NCBI RefSeq assembly: GCF_013375555.1
Contig: NZ_JABXWB010000005.1
Coordinates: forward strand, 186,001 to 250,000
Direction: 5' to 3'
Source of the DNA: Sphingobium sp. EM0848
GTDB taxonomy: Bacteria > Pseudomonadota > Alphaproteobacteria > Sphingomonadales > Sphingomonadaceae
Length of the DNA: 64,000 nucleotides
The notes under the pieces are model-generated. The model ran no database searches. It worked only from the letters and a program-made list of their open reading frames with translations, and was not told the origin of the DNA. The translations under genes were made by a program, and so were the position numbers. Positions 9,854 to 18,315 of the stretch are shown here, one piece after another. Within the stretch, counting starts at the first letter, position 1; each line of letters opens with the position of its first letter.

Positions 9854-11728
9854 ATGTCCATGAAAAGACCCGTGAAATGGCTTCTTGCCGCTGCGGCGGC
9901 ACCCCTTGCCTGGCATGTCATCGTCGGTTTCGGTTCGCACGCGGAGGCAGCACAGGCCGTGGCGAAGGCCGGCGCTGGCGGTCCGGTCAAGGTCAACCCG
10001 GATCGTGATGCCTATTTCGGCGATCTCCATCTTCACACCACCAACAGTTTCGACGCCTATATGCTGATGGGCACGAAGACGACGCCTGAGCAGGCCTATG
10101 CCTTCGCAAAGGGCAGCGCCATCGATTATCTTGGCCAACCGATCCGCCGCAGCGAGCCGCTCGACTTCCTCGCGGTGACTGATCATTCCGAGAATATCGG
10201 CGTGTTCAACCAGCTCGAAGACCCGAACAGCAGCTTCTCGCTCTCCGAGATTGGCAAGCTGGCCAAGGTCGGTGGTTATGAAAATTTCCGCAAGATCGTT
10301 GCGCTACTGAGCGGCGGTCGGTTGGGGCCGGAGAATGAGAAGGTCGCGGCCTCTGCCTGGGCGCGCAACATCGCCGCCGCCAACGCCGCCTATCAGCCGG
10401 GCAAGTTCACCAGCTTCATCGCCTATGAGTGGACTTCGATGCCGTCGGGCCAGAACCTCCACCGGAATGTCATCTTCCGGGGGAATGATGCGCCTTCACC
10501 CTTCACGGCGCAGGATTCGACCGACCCGCAGGATTTGTGGACCTGGCTCTCGAAAATCCGGGGCGAAGGCTATGAGGCGCTTGCCATCCCGCACAATGGC
10601 AATGCGTCGAACGGCCTGATGTACGATTGGACGACGCTCAAGGGCCGCCCGATCGATGAAGCCTATGCCGAACTGCGCGCCGCCAATGAGCCAGTGTCGG
10701 AAATCGCGCAGAACAAGGGTACGTCGGAAACCCACCCGGCGCTTTCTGGCAATGATGAATTTGCCGGTTATGAGATTTTCGACCATCTCCTGCTCGGCAA
10801 TGTGCCCTCCAAGCCGCAGGGCTCCTACTGGCGCGATGCGCTCGGGCGCGGACTGGTCATCCAGTCGAAGATCGGGGTGAACCCCTATAAGGACGGCGCC
10901 ACCGGTTCGGGGGATCTTCACTCCGGCCTCTCGGTCAACTCGCCCGAGGAATATGGCGGCGTTGCCGCGGCCAATCTGGGCGGGGGCAAGGCGAAAAACA
11001 AGGATGCCGCCGCATCGGACATCGGCGTCGGCAGCCAGCCCGCCAACTCAGCCCTCGCCCCGCAGGTGCTGAGTCCGGCGGCGCTGACCGGGGTCTGGGC
11101 TGAATCGAACACCCGCGAAGCGATCTTCGCCGCGCTGCGCCGCAAGGAGACCTATGCGACGTCAGGCAGCCATATCCGCTTGCGCTTCTTCGGCGGCTGG
11201 GGCTTTTCACCGGCGTTGCAGAAGGGCGCGAACTGGGTCCACGCGGCCTATCAAAAGGGCGTGCCGATGGGCGGCGACTTGCCCGCCGCCGGAGCCAAGG
11301 CACCCTCCTTCGCGGTCGAAGCGGTCAAGGACCCGAAACGCGGCAATCTCGACCGTATCCAGATCATCAAGCTCTGGCAGGCGGGAGGCAAGCAGCAGGA
11401 GCGCATATTCGACGTCGCCTGGGCCGGTGCGCGACAGGTCGATGTGAAAACCGGCAAGCTCCCCGCGATCGGCGACACAGTGGATCGCAAGACCGGGGCC
11501 TATGCCAACAGTATCGGTGCCGCGCGGCTCGCCACGGTCTGGACGGATCCGTCGTTCAGGCCGGAGGAGCAGGCGGTCTATTATGTCCGCGTGCTTGAAA
11601 TCCCGACCCCGCGTTGGACGACGCTGCGCGCCATCGAATATGGCCTGCCGCTGCCCAAGGATGTGCCCGCGACCATTCAGCAGCGCGCCTGGTCCTCGCC
11701 CATCTGGTATTCGCCCCACCGCTCCTGA
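9854..11728 (+). CDS. DUF3604 (PHP-like) secreted protein
   Basis: 624 residues with a signal peptide (hydrophobic region WLLAAAAAPLAWHVIVG). The conserved DUF3604 opening YFGDLHLHT-NSFDAY, then FLAVTDHSENIG, YEWTSMP and IPHNGN resemble the metal-binding motifs of PHP-type hydrolases, with His-x-His and Asp-His pairs that could bind metals. The chemistry is not known. It lies 9 bases after the HupE/UreJ-type gene and 39 bases before the arylsulfatase, pointing to a shared transcript. Periplasmic location is inferred from the signal peptide. Confidence 0.88.
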   Translation: MSMKRPVKWLLAAAAAPLAWHVIVGFGSHAEAAQAVAKAGAGGPVKVNPDRDAYFGDLHLHTTNSFDAYMLMGTKTTPEQAYAFAKGSAIDYLGQPIRRSEPLDFLAVTDHSENIGVFNQLEDPNSSFSLSEIGKLAKVGGYENFRKIVALLSGGRLGPENEKVAASAWARNIAAANAAYQPGKFTSFIAYEWTSMPSGQNLHRNVIFRGNDAPSPFTAQDSTDPQDLWTWLSKIRGEGYEALAIPHNGNASNGLMYDWTTLKGRPIDEAYAELRAANEPVSEIAQNKGTSETHPALSGNDEFAGYEIFDHLLLGNVPSKPQGSYWRDALGRGLVIQSKIGVNPYKDGATGSGDLHSGLSVNSPEEYGGVAAANLGGGKAKNKDAAASDIGVGSQPANSALAPQVLSPAALTGVWAESNTREAIFAALRRKETYATSGSHIRLRFFGGWGFSPALQKGANWVHAAYQKGVPMGGDLPAAGAKAPSFAVEAVKDPKRGNLDRIQIIKLWQAGGKQQERIFDVAWAGARQVDVKTGKLPAIGDTVDRKTGAYANSIGAARLATVWTDPSFRPEEQAVYYVRVLEIPTPRWTTLRAIEYGLPLPKDVPATIQQRAWSSPIWYSPHRS

Positions 11729-11767
11729 GGCGCTCCAAACCGCGATTGAAATCGAAGGAAATGAACA

Positions 11768-13641
11768 ATGACACGTAAGATTTTGCTTTCGCTGACGGCG
11801 TTGACCTCTGTTTTGTCGCTCGCCGGGCAGGCTCAGGCGCAGCCGCAACAGCAGCTCTATCAGGGCACCGTGGGGCGAACGCTGGCTGAGTCCAAAGAAT
11901 GGTGGCCTGAGCCGGTCCGGGCGCCGGCCGGTTCACCCAATGTCGTATGGATATTGCTGGATGACGTGGGTTTTGGCGCCTCAAGTGCTTTTGGCGGGGG
12001 CATCAGCACGCCAGCGCTGGAGCAGTTGGCGCAGCAGGGGTTGCGCTACACCAATTTCCATACGACCGCGATCTGTGCGCCCACGCGCGCGGCGCTGCTG
12101 ACGGGCAGGAACAGTTCTTCTGTTCATGAGTCCGGATTTTCCCACACCTTCCTCTCGGCCGGTTTTCCGGGCTGGGACGGCCATATTCCCTCCGAGGCCG
12201 GCACCGTCGCTGAAATTTTGCGGGACGATGGCTATAGCACCTTCGCGGTCGGCAAATATGGACTGACACCGGATGAGGATGCGACCGATGCGGGGCCGTT
12301 CAATCTTTGGCCGACGGGCAAGGGCTTTGAGCATTTCTTCGGCTTCCTCGGATCACAGACAGACCAGTACAAGCCGGACCTGGTGGAAGACCAGGCGCAT
12401 GTGAAACCTGACGGCCGGCACCTGAGCGAGCAGATCACCGACAAGGCCATCAGCTATATCGACCGCCAGAAACAAGCCGCGGCCGACAAGCCGTTTTTCC
12501 TCTATTACGCCCCTGGCGCGACGCACGCGCCGCATCAGGTGGCCACCGAGTGGAGCGACAAATATAAAGGGAAGTTCGAAGCGGGCTGGGACGTCTATCG
12601 GCAGAAGGTCTTTGCCGAGCAGAAGCGTCAGGGGATCATTCCCGCCAATGCCATTCTCCCGGATCGCGATCCGAGCATTGCGGCATGGAGTTCGCTTTCG
12701 CCCGACGAGAAGAAGCTCTACGCCCGTTTCATGGAGGTCTATGCCGGTTACCTGACCTATACCGACCATGAGATCGGCCGGCTTGTCGATCATCTGAAAG
12801 CGATCAACCAGTACGACAACACGCTGTTCATCGTCATCGTCGGCGATAACGGCGCGAGCAAGGAAGGCACGCCGAACGGCGACATCGATCGGCCGCTGAC
12901 CGCCAAGCCGCTGAGCGCACAGGAAAATCTCGCCTATAATCTGAACAGGATCGGCGAGATCGGTACGGCCGCCAGCGTCGAAGGCAATTATCCGCTGGGC
13001 TGGGCTCAGGCAGCGAACACACCATTCCGGCTCTGGAAGTCCGATGCCAATAGCGAGGGTGGCACCCGTAACCCGCTGATCATTTCCTACCCAAGGGCGA
13101 TCAAGGACAATGGCTCAGTCCGCACGCAATATGGCCATGTCATCGATATTCTCCCTACGACCCTGGAACTGCTGCGACTGAACGCTCCGGAGCGTATCGG
13201 GGGAATGCGCAGCAACCCATTGAGGGCATATCGCTGGCCTATTCGATCAACGACGCCAAGGCCGCATCACGGCATCGGGTGCAGCATTATTACATCTTTG
13301 GATCGCGGGCTATCTACAAGGATGGCTGGAAGGCCGCCTTGCCCTATCCGAACCGCCTGATTGCCGGCAGTCCCAACGGCGACAAGCCGTTCGACGAAAA
13401 CGCCTGGGAATTGTACAATCTGAACGAGGATTACACGGAGCGCCTGAACATCGCCAAGCGCTATCCGGAAAAGGTGGCGGAGTTGCGGGCCTTGTTCGAA
13501 AATGAGGCCCAGGAACACAAGCTTTACCCGCTCATTACCTGGGATGATGTGCGGAATGGCAGGATCCACCGGACGGGCGAGCGGAAGACCGTGACAGACG
13601 AGGCGCGCAATCTCTCGCAGCATTCCGGCTCAAGTCAGTGA
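11768..13641 (+). pseudogene. secreted arylsulfatase, interrupted by a one-base frameshift
   Basis: The N-terminal frame encodes a signal peptide (to about AQA, residue 24), the metal-binding WILLDDVGFG, the sulfatase signature CAPTRAALLTG with the formylglycine cysteine at residue 103, and VGDNGASKEGTP. Near 13206 the frame must drop one base: the sequence then continues in the -1 frame as QQPIEGISLAYSINDAKA and HYYIFGSRAIYKDGWKAALP to a normal C-terminus and a stop at 13641. A single missing base after GGGGGAAT restores one protein of about 624 residues. This is either a recent inactivation or a sequencing error, because everything else looks intact. The active enzyme would need a formylglycine-generating enzyme encoded elsewhere. 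AAGGA precedes the ATG. Confidence 0.85.
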
Positions 13642-13649
13642 TGGATGAT

Positions 13650-13667
13650 CCGCCGTTCATTCGGCGG
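13650..13667 (+). terminator. hairpin just after the arylsulfatase stop
   Basis: CCGCCG-TTCATT-CGGCGG, a perfect six-base stem starting 9 bases after the stop codon. There is no T tract, so it may protect the 3-prime end or act with other factors rather than end transcription alone. Confidence 0.4.
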
Positions 13668-13710
13668 GGACCGGAAGCTGGTGATCATTATCGCGCTTGA
13701 GCGCTTGAGG

Positions 13711-13742
13711 AGCAATGGACGGCCAGAGAGCGGTCCATTGCT
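13711..13742 (+). terminator. ten-base-pair stem-loop, possible terminator
   Basis: AGCAATGGAC pairs perfectly with GTCCATTGCT across a 12-base loop, followed by TTTC. It is in the gap after the sulfatase operon. Confidence 0.45.
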
Positions 13743-13949
13743 TTCGATCTGTCTTGCGCCTGCATGATCGGGCTAAATCAAGACATTCTATGATCAGATC
13801 GACACGACACTTTGAAAGCACCTTAATGTCGTAACCGAGTGATGATAATGCTATGAATGGCCGCTCTGAAGCATCGCAAACTCGCGCGGGAATGGCGACA
13901 AAGGGGCGGCACCTACCGATGGCAGCCAGCACCGGCGAATAGCGGTTCT

Positions 13950-14073
13950 GCTGCCGTTGTCTTTCCAAACCGGTCGGACCGGAATCGACCAGTCTTAGGT
14001 ACCTAAGATGGAAAAGCAGCCTGTCCACTGCTGAGAGCGAGAAATCAGCCGCTGAGCGTCTGTAATGGGTCGG
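13950..14073. repeat. dispersed intergenic repeat, copy 1
   Basis: The block CGGAATCGACCAGTCTT and, 50 bases on, GAAATCAGCCGCTGAGCGTC followed by TGTAATGGGTCGG recur in diverged form in other intergenic gaps of this window (see copies near 16.5, 20.7, 25.1, 28.0, 29.6, 32.6, 48.6 and 52.1 kb). The remainder of the 13.6-14.3 kb gap holds two hairpins and no gene that I can support. Confidence 0.55.
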
Positions 14074-14283
14074 CCTCCGCCTCCGGTGACGATCGATTAC
14101 GCGGGCTGGGGCCCTGCGCCGAAGCGCCTTGGAGGTTTCTGCCCGACTCTATGCGAGCACCGGATTGCTTCAATCGCCTCGCGGTCGGCTTCCGCGCCCA
14201 GCAATACCGGCGTGGGCATAACTTCGCTTTGCACAAGGTCCAGCAGTTCGATTAAAGGCCGACCATCAGGATTTTGAACCACA

Positions 14284-15114
14284 ATGAATTATCGCCATTC
14301 CTTCCATGCTGGCAACAGCGCCGACGTCGTGAAGCACAGCCTGCTGATTGCCTTGGTGCGGGCCTTGCAGCACAAGAAGGGCGCGCTGACTCTGATCGAC
14401 ACCCATGCCGGCTGCGGACTGTACGACCTTGGCGGTGACGAAGCTCAACGCACCGGCGAGGCCGCGGGGGGCGTGCTGCGGGCCTTTGCCGACCCGAACC
14501 CCTTGCTGGATGATTACCGCGCCGCCGTACAAGCGGTGAATGTGGGTGACGAACCGCTCTTTTACCCCGGCTCACCGCGGTTTCTGGCGCAGCTTTTGCG
14601 CCCGCAGGATGTCCTGATCCTCAACGAAAAGCACCCGAAGGACGCCTATACCCTGCGTGGCGTGATGCGGGGCACCAGCGCGGCCGTGCACGAACGCGAC
14701 GCCTACGAGCTTTGGCTGGCTATGGTGCCGCCCCGCACCGCGCGCGGGGTGGTAGTGGTCGACCCGCCCTTCGAGCAACCGGACGAACGCGCGCGCATCA
14801 CCGCCACCCTAGCCGTCGCTCACCGCAAATGGGCGCATGGCGTGACGGTGATCTGGTATCCGCTGAAAGACCGGGCCACGCATTGGCAGTGGAAGGCGCA
14901 GTTGCGCAAGCTCGGCATCCCGAAATTGCTGGTGGTGGAGCATTGGCTATATGATAGCGAGCAGCCCGGCATCTATAACGGCGCGGGCCTCTATATCGTC
15001 AATCCGCCCTACGCATTCACACAGGCGCTGCCGTCCCTGCTAGAAGCTTTGCGCGCGGCGTTGGCACCCGAAGGGCATAAAGGCGAGATCATATCCGGTT
15101 GGCTGGGAGATTAA
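14284..15114 (+). CDS. rlmJ: 23S rRNA (adenine-2030-N6)-methyltransferase
   Basis: 276 residues. It begins with the diagnostic MNYRHSFHAGNSADVVKH of the RlmJ/ComJ family, followed by LIDTHAGCGLYDL (SAM-binding loop) and the catalytic DPPFEQPDE motif. The family methylates A2030 of 23S rRNA in the cytoplasm. It stands alone, with a repeat-containing gap in front. Length matches the family. Confidence 0.92.
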   Translation: MNYRHSFHAGNSADVVKHSLLIALVRALQHKKGALTLIDTHAGCGLYDLGGDEAQRTGEAAGGVLRAFADPNPLLDDYRAAVQAVNVGDEPLFYPGSPRFLAQLLRPQDVLILNEKHPKDAYTLRGVMRGTSAAVHERDAYELWLAMVPPRTARGVVVVDPPFEQPDERARITATLAVAHRKWAHGVTVIWYPLKDRATHWQWKAQLRKLGIPKLLVVEHWLYDSEQPGIYNGAGLYIVNPPYAFTQALPSLLEALRAALAPEGHKGEIISGWLGD

Positions 15115-15286
15115 GATAAACCCACATCCTACCCTTCTCTCGGAGAGGGAATTGTCGGGCTTTAAGGGAGGCCGCCTGCACAGGCAATCTGGCTGCGTTC
15201 GCCGCGCCTCAAGGAACTGGCCGAGTATCAGGCGACGCGCGCGAGATATGGGTGGAGTGCGGCCACTGGCATGCTAAAGGCATGTC

Positions 15287-15607
15287 ATGCTTCATACACC
15301 CGGCCGCAGCGGCACTGTCGAGATCGACGGTTTCAAATATGATTGGGAACTCCTCAGCGAACCTCAGTTGTCATCTTCCGATGGCTGGAAGGGAATGACG
15401 GTTTCCCTGCGTCAGCAAGACATGCCGCGTCAAGCCGTGCTGGAATTTCCGGCGCCAAAGCGCCTGATGAAAGGATTGCCGAAAGGGCGTCTGCATATCA
15501 ACGGCGCGATTGCTTCGCGCGGCGTGCGGGCAGCATTGTCGGCAGGGTGGGATCCGGCGTCGCGAGGCAAGCCCATTATATTCATGGTCGATGCCAACGG
15601 CGATTAA
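15287..15607 (+). CDS. small hypothetical protein, 106 residues
   Basis: The product is soluble, with strand-like alternation: TVEIDGFKYDWELLSEPQLSS, then MTVSLRQQDMPRQAVLEFP and GRLHINGAIASRGVRAALSAGWDPASRGKPIIFMVDANG. It ends with a pattern common in small conserved proteins of sphingomonads. No domain recognised, no signal peptide. It is not closely linked to neighbours. I believe the frame is real from codon use and the coherent sequence, but I cannot name it. Confidence 0.6.
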   Translation: MLHTPGRSGTVEIDGFKYDWELLSEPQLSSSDGWKGMTVSLRQQDMPRQAVLEFPAPKRLMKGLPKGRLHINGAIASRGVRAALSAGWDPASRGKPIIFMVDANGD

Positions 15608-15765
15608 GCGGACGGAAATCGTGCGCTCCTACCAACGCAGATATAGACTTAGTCGGACAATATCGTGCCATCGGCCCGCTCACGCACTGGAAAAGCGGTC
15701 GGTCCGCACCTCGGGACCGCAAATTCGGTGATGAATGGCTGAGAATGGTCGTCCCCCGGCGACTT

Positions 15766-15834
15766 TTACGCCCACATCGCTACGGCGCTGATGGAAAGTA
15801 GGATCGTGACAGCGATGCCCGCCCATACCTGCAA
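15766..15834 (-). CDS. possible 22-residue hydrophobic peptide after ccdB
   Basis: Directly behind the ccdB stop and in the same frame, a TTG preceded by GAGAAGGG opens a 22-codon frame for a peptide that is almost entirely one membrane helix (VWAGIAVTILLSISAVAMWA). It could be a tiny membrane peptide, the tail of a degraded gene, or chance. Low confidence. Confidence 0.22.
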   Translation of the reverse strand: MQVWAGIAVTILLSISAVAMWA

Positions 15835-15843
15835 ACGCCCTTC

Positions 15844-16143
15844 TCAAAAGCCGACGATCAACATATCCAGCGCGGCGCTGATGGCATCCTGCTTCGGGCT
15901 GAGGGATTGTACGACCTCGCCCAATTCACGAACCGGAACGCTGGCAGCGAACTGCGTCACCATCACCAGCCGTTCACCCTCCACATCAAAAATTGGGTTC
16001 AAGCGGATGGCTGCTTTGGGTGCCTCACCGATCGGCAGAAGCGGCACGACCAGACGCGTATTAAGATCATTCAAAAGGTCGGCCTGGCAATCGAACACAT
16101 GGCATCCGCCCAGCTTCTGCCGATACACATCAAACTTGGCCAT
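15844..16143 (-). CDS. ccdB: CcdB-type toxin
   Basis: 99 residues from ATG 16143. The N-terminus MAKFDVYRQKLGGCHVFDCQADLL and the family core LNTRLVVPLLPIGEAPKAA-RLNPIFDVEGERLVMVTQF are those of CcdB, which poisons DNA gyrase. The C-terminal segment AISAALDMLIVGF fits the family's end, where the last residues matter for toxicity. The start overlaps the antitoxin stop by one base (TAATG), the classic arrangement. Transcribed leftwards, away from neighbours. Confidence 0.9.
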   Translation of the reverse strand: MAKFDVYRQKLGGCHVFDCQADLLNDLNTRLVVPLLPIGEAPKAAIRLNPIFDVEGERLVMVTQFAASVPVRELGEVVQSLSPKQDAISAALDMLIVGF

Positions 16144-16394
16144 TAAAACCGACGATACTGGCCCAAGGGCAGACCCCGACGATCCACATAGCTGTTCGAG
16201 CTTTCCAGCGCAGACGCATTTTCCTCTTTCCAAAGGCGGCCACGTTCTTTGGCGATCTGCTCGGTCAGTCCGACCTCACAAGCGCGGGAAATATTGATGC
16301 CCAGCCGCTTTGCTTCAGCCACAAGCGCTATATCCAGCGACACATTAGTCGGCTTGCGAGCCTGCGTCGCCAAATCATACTCGTGCCTGCCCAT
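16143..16394 (-). CDS. ccdA: CcdA-type antitoxin
   Basis: 83 residues. The N-terminal half (KPTNVSLDIALVAEAKRLGINISRACEVGL) is a ribbon-helix-helix DNA-binding domain, and the C-terminal tail (RGRLWKEENASALESSNSYVDRRGLPL) is the flexible CcdB-binding segment. It should neutralise CcdB and repress the operon. A palindrome stands 19-38 bases upstream of its start and GAGG serves as ribosome binding site. Confidence 0.9.
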   Translation of the reverse strand: MGRHEYDLATQARKPTNVSLDIALVAEAKRLGINISRACEVGLTEQIAKERGRLWKEENASALESSNSYVDRRGLPLGQYRRF

Positions 16395-16412
16395 CAGAGC
16401 CTCCTCAAATTC

Positions 16413-16432
16413 ATGCGCACATATATGCGCAT
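16413..16432. promoter_or_regulatory. inverted-repeat operator before ccdA
   Basis: ATGCGCA-CATATA-TGCGCAT, perfect seven-base arms, 19 bases upstream of the ccdA start. By analogy with other ribbon-helix-helix antitoxins this is the likely autoregulatory site. Confidence 0.5.
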
Positions 16433-16506
16433 TTTTGGCAGGGCCGTCAACCTTGTCAGACCGTGAAACATAAGCGCAGTTATCAAACTTTCGACCGCGA
16501 TTAGCC

Positions 16507-16635
16507 GCTTTCTCCCTTTCTGCGTTCGAAACTTGCCGGACTGTAAGCGGCCACTCCTGGACATACGAGATGGAAAACCGGACCGACCGGACCTGGAAGC
16601 GAAAAATTGGGAGTTAAGCGGCCGGGATGGGTCGG
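16507..16635. repeat. dispersed intergenic repeat, copy 2
   Basis: The first 37 bases (from GCTTTCTCCCTTT to TGCCGGACTG) match positions 25037-25073 with two substitutions. The end of the block carries GGGATGGGTCGG, like copies 1 and 3. The gap 16395-16719 holds this repeat and the ccd operator and no gene. Confidence 0.6.
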
Positions 16636-16719
16636 TGATGAACCATCGGCGGGATTGCCTTGGGTGGACCGTGATCAAGCCCTATATTCTGGATTTCAAC
16701 CTTTCTCCGGGGAGAGTCG

Positions 16720-17376
16720 ATGAACCCGTTTCCTCACGATATTTTTACCGAGCCGACCGGCGTCGATCCTGACACGCTCGCCAATCTGGGGCCACTTGCG
16801 AGGTTTGCCGGTCGCTGGGAGGCCCATAAGGGCATCGATATCAACCCGAAAGCCGACGCTCCCGAGCGGCGTGTGTTCATTGAGCGTGTTTCGTTCGACG
16901 CGATCGATCCGCAAACCAACGGCCCGCAGCTTTTCTACGGCCTGCGATACCACACCCATATCACGACCAAGGAAGAGGACATCACCTTTCACGATCAGGT
17001 CGGTTACTGGCTCTGGGAACCGGCGACCGGACTGATCCTGCAGACATTGGCGATTCCACGTGGGCAAGTCGCGCTGGCCGCAGGCCAAGCCAAGGCTGGC
17101 GACGATAATCTATCGCTGGTCGCGACACGCGGACAGACGCAGGATGGGATATGCTCGACCGCCTTCCTCGAATATGGTTTTCGAACGGATGCATACCGGA
17201 TCGATATCCGCTTCGATGGCAACGATAGCTGGAGCTATGATATCCGCACCACTCTTATCGTCCACGGCAGGTCTGAGCCGTTCGACCATCACGATACGAA
17301 TACCCTCAGGCGTGTGGCGCCGGGCAAACCCAATCCTCTCAAGCAGATTCTGGACCGACGGGCGAAACCGCGCTGA
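16720..17376 (+). CDS. heme-binding beta-barrel (nitrobindin/FABP-like) protein
   Basis: 218 residues. LGPLARFAGRWEAHKGIDINPKA, then VERVSFDAIDPQTNGPQLFYGLRYHTHI and DQVGYWLWEPATGLILQTLAIPRGQVALAAG, follow the conserved order of the FABP-like heme-binding beta-barrel proteins (THAP4/nitrobindin fold). Known members bind heme and react with NO or peroxynitrite; the role here is inferred from fold only. No signal peptide, so cytoplasmic. The gene stands alone. Confidence 0.8.
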   Translation: MNPFPHDIFTEPTGVDPDTLANLGPLARFAGRWEAHKGIDINPKADAPERRVFIERVSFDAIDPQTNGPQLFYGLRYHTHITTKEEDITFHDQVGYWLWEPATGLILQTLAIPRGQVALAAGQAKAGDDNLSLVATRGQTQDGICSTAFLEYGFRTDAYRIDIRFDGNDSWSYDIRTTLIVHGRSEPFDHHDTNTLRRVAPGKPNPLKQILDRRAKPR

Positions 17377-17466
17377 TGCGGCCGATGCGGGGCTATGTCC
17401 GCTTCCGAGAAGCAGAGTTTGACGCCTGAACGACCACAAAAGATCGGCGGCAGAAGCTGGGCGCGA

Positions 17467-17625
17467 TCAGTCGTCGGTTCGTTCCCACGGCGCGTGATAG
17501 TGGTGCCGGACGGCGACGTCTGAGGCTTCGACCATCTGGACCCACAGCCGCTGCAGTATGCCTTTCGGCTTTGGCGACCCGTCAGCGGGCGCAGCCGTCC
17601 TCGGCAGGAATTCTGTGTAGTTCAT
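17467..17625 (-). CDS. 52-residue protein coupled to the amino-acid exporter
   Basis: ATG 17625 overlaps the exporter stop (ATGA) and has AAGGGCGG upstream, so it is very likely translated. The product starts MNYTEFLPRTAAPADG and contains ILQRLWVQMVEASDVAVRHHYHAPW, rich in His and aromatic residues. No family recognised. Its coupling to the exporter suggests a linked role. Confidence 0.5.
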   Translation of the reverse strand: MNYTEFLPRTAAPADGSPKPKGILQRLWVQMVEASDVAVRHHYHAPWERTDD

Positions 17626-18242
17626 TGGACCGCCCTTGTGATGAGAGATGCCGCCAGCGTCAGCATGACGATCGCCACGATCGCATCCAGCACGCGCCAT
17701 GCGGCTGGCCGGGCGAACAGCGGCGTCAGCATACGCGCGCCGTAGCCGAGGGCGGTGAACCAGACGATGCTTGCGCTCGCAGCTCCGGCGACGAACACGG
17801 GGCGCAGCGCCGCCGGATGGGCCGAACCTGCCGCTCCCATCAGCAGCACCGTGTCGAGATAAACGTGCGGGTTGAGGAAGGTGAAGGCGGCGGTGGCGCC
17901 GAGGGCACGGCCGAGCGTGATCCCGCCCTGCGCCATCACCGGCATCGCCTCAGGCGCCATCGCGCGCTGGAAGGCCCTGAGACCGTACCAGCTTAGGAAC
18001 AGCGCGCCGCCGATCGTAAGGGCGAAGGTCAACTGCGGCATGGCACCCAGCAGCGCGCCGACGCCGCTGACGCCTGATGCGATCAGGATTGCGTCCGCGC
18101 TCCCGCAGAACAGCACGATCGGCCCCACATGCTCGCGTTTCAGCCCCTGTCGTAGGACGAAGAGATTTTGCGCACCGATCGCCATGATCAGTGCCGCCGA
18201 CATCGCAAAGCCGGTGAGGAAAGTGGGAAGAGCGTTCGTCAT
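17622..18242 (-). CDS. argO: LysE/ArgO-family amino-acid exporter
   Basis: 206 residues with five or six membrane helices. The family start FLTGFAMSAALIMAIGAQNLFVLRQGL and FTFLNPHVYLDTVLLMGAAG are diagnostic of LysE/ArgO, which exports Arg or Lys. ATG 18242 (MTNALPTF) is chosen because upstream residues are hydrophilic and atypical. It is divergent from an ArgP-type regulator with 73 bases between, the canonical lysG/argP arrangement, so it should be induced by its own substrate. Confidence 0.9.
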   Translation of the reverse strand: MTNALPTFLTGFAMSAALIMAIGAQNLFVLRQGLKREHVGPIVLFCGSADAILIASGVSGVGALLGAMPQLTFALTIGGALFLSWYGLRAFQRAMAPEAMPVMAQGGITLGRALGATAAFTFLNPHVYLDTVLLMGAAGSAHPAALRPVFVAGAASASIVWFTALGYGARMLTPLFARPAAWRVLDAIVAIVMLTLAASLITRAVQ

Positions 18243-18315
18243 CAGGCAGCCTATGGCCTGTTCATCTGATTCAGGAAAACTTGTTCTTCTAATCCTGATG
18301 AAGTAGCGCTTCATC

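Noticed and set aside
8786..10186. 466-codon minus-strand frame opposite the HupE/UreJ-type gene
   Set aside because: Gln-, Arg- and Asp-rich, opposite two well supported genes; a GC-frame shadow.
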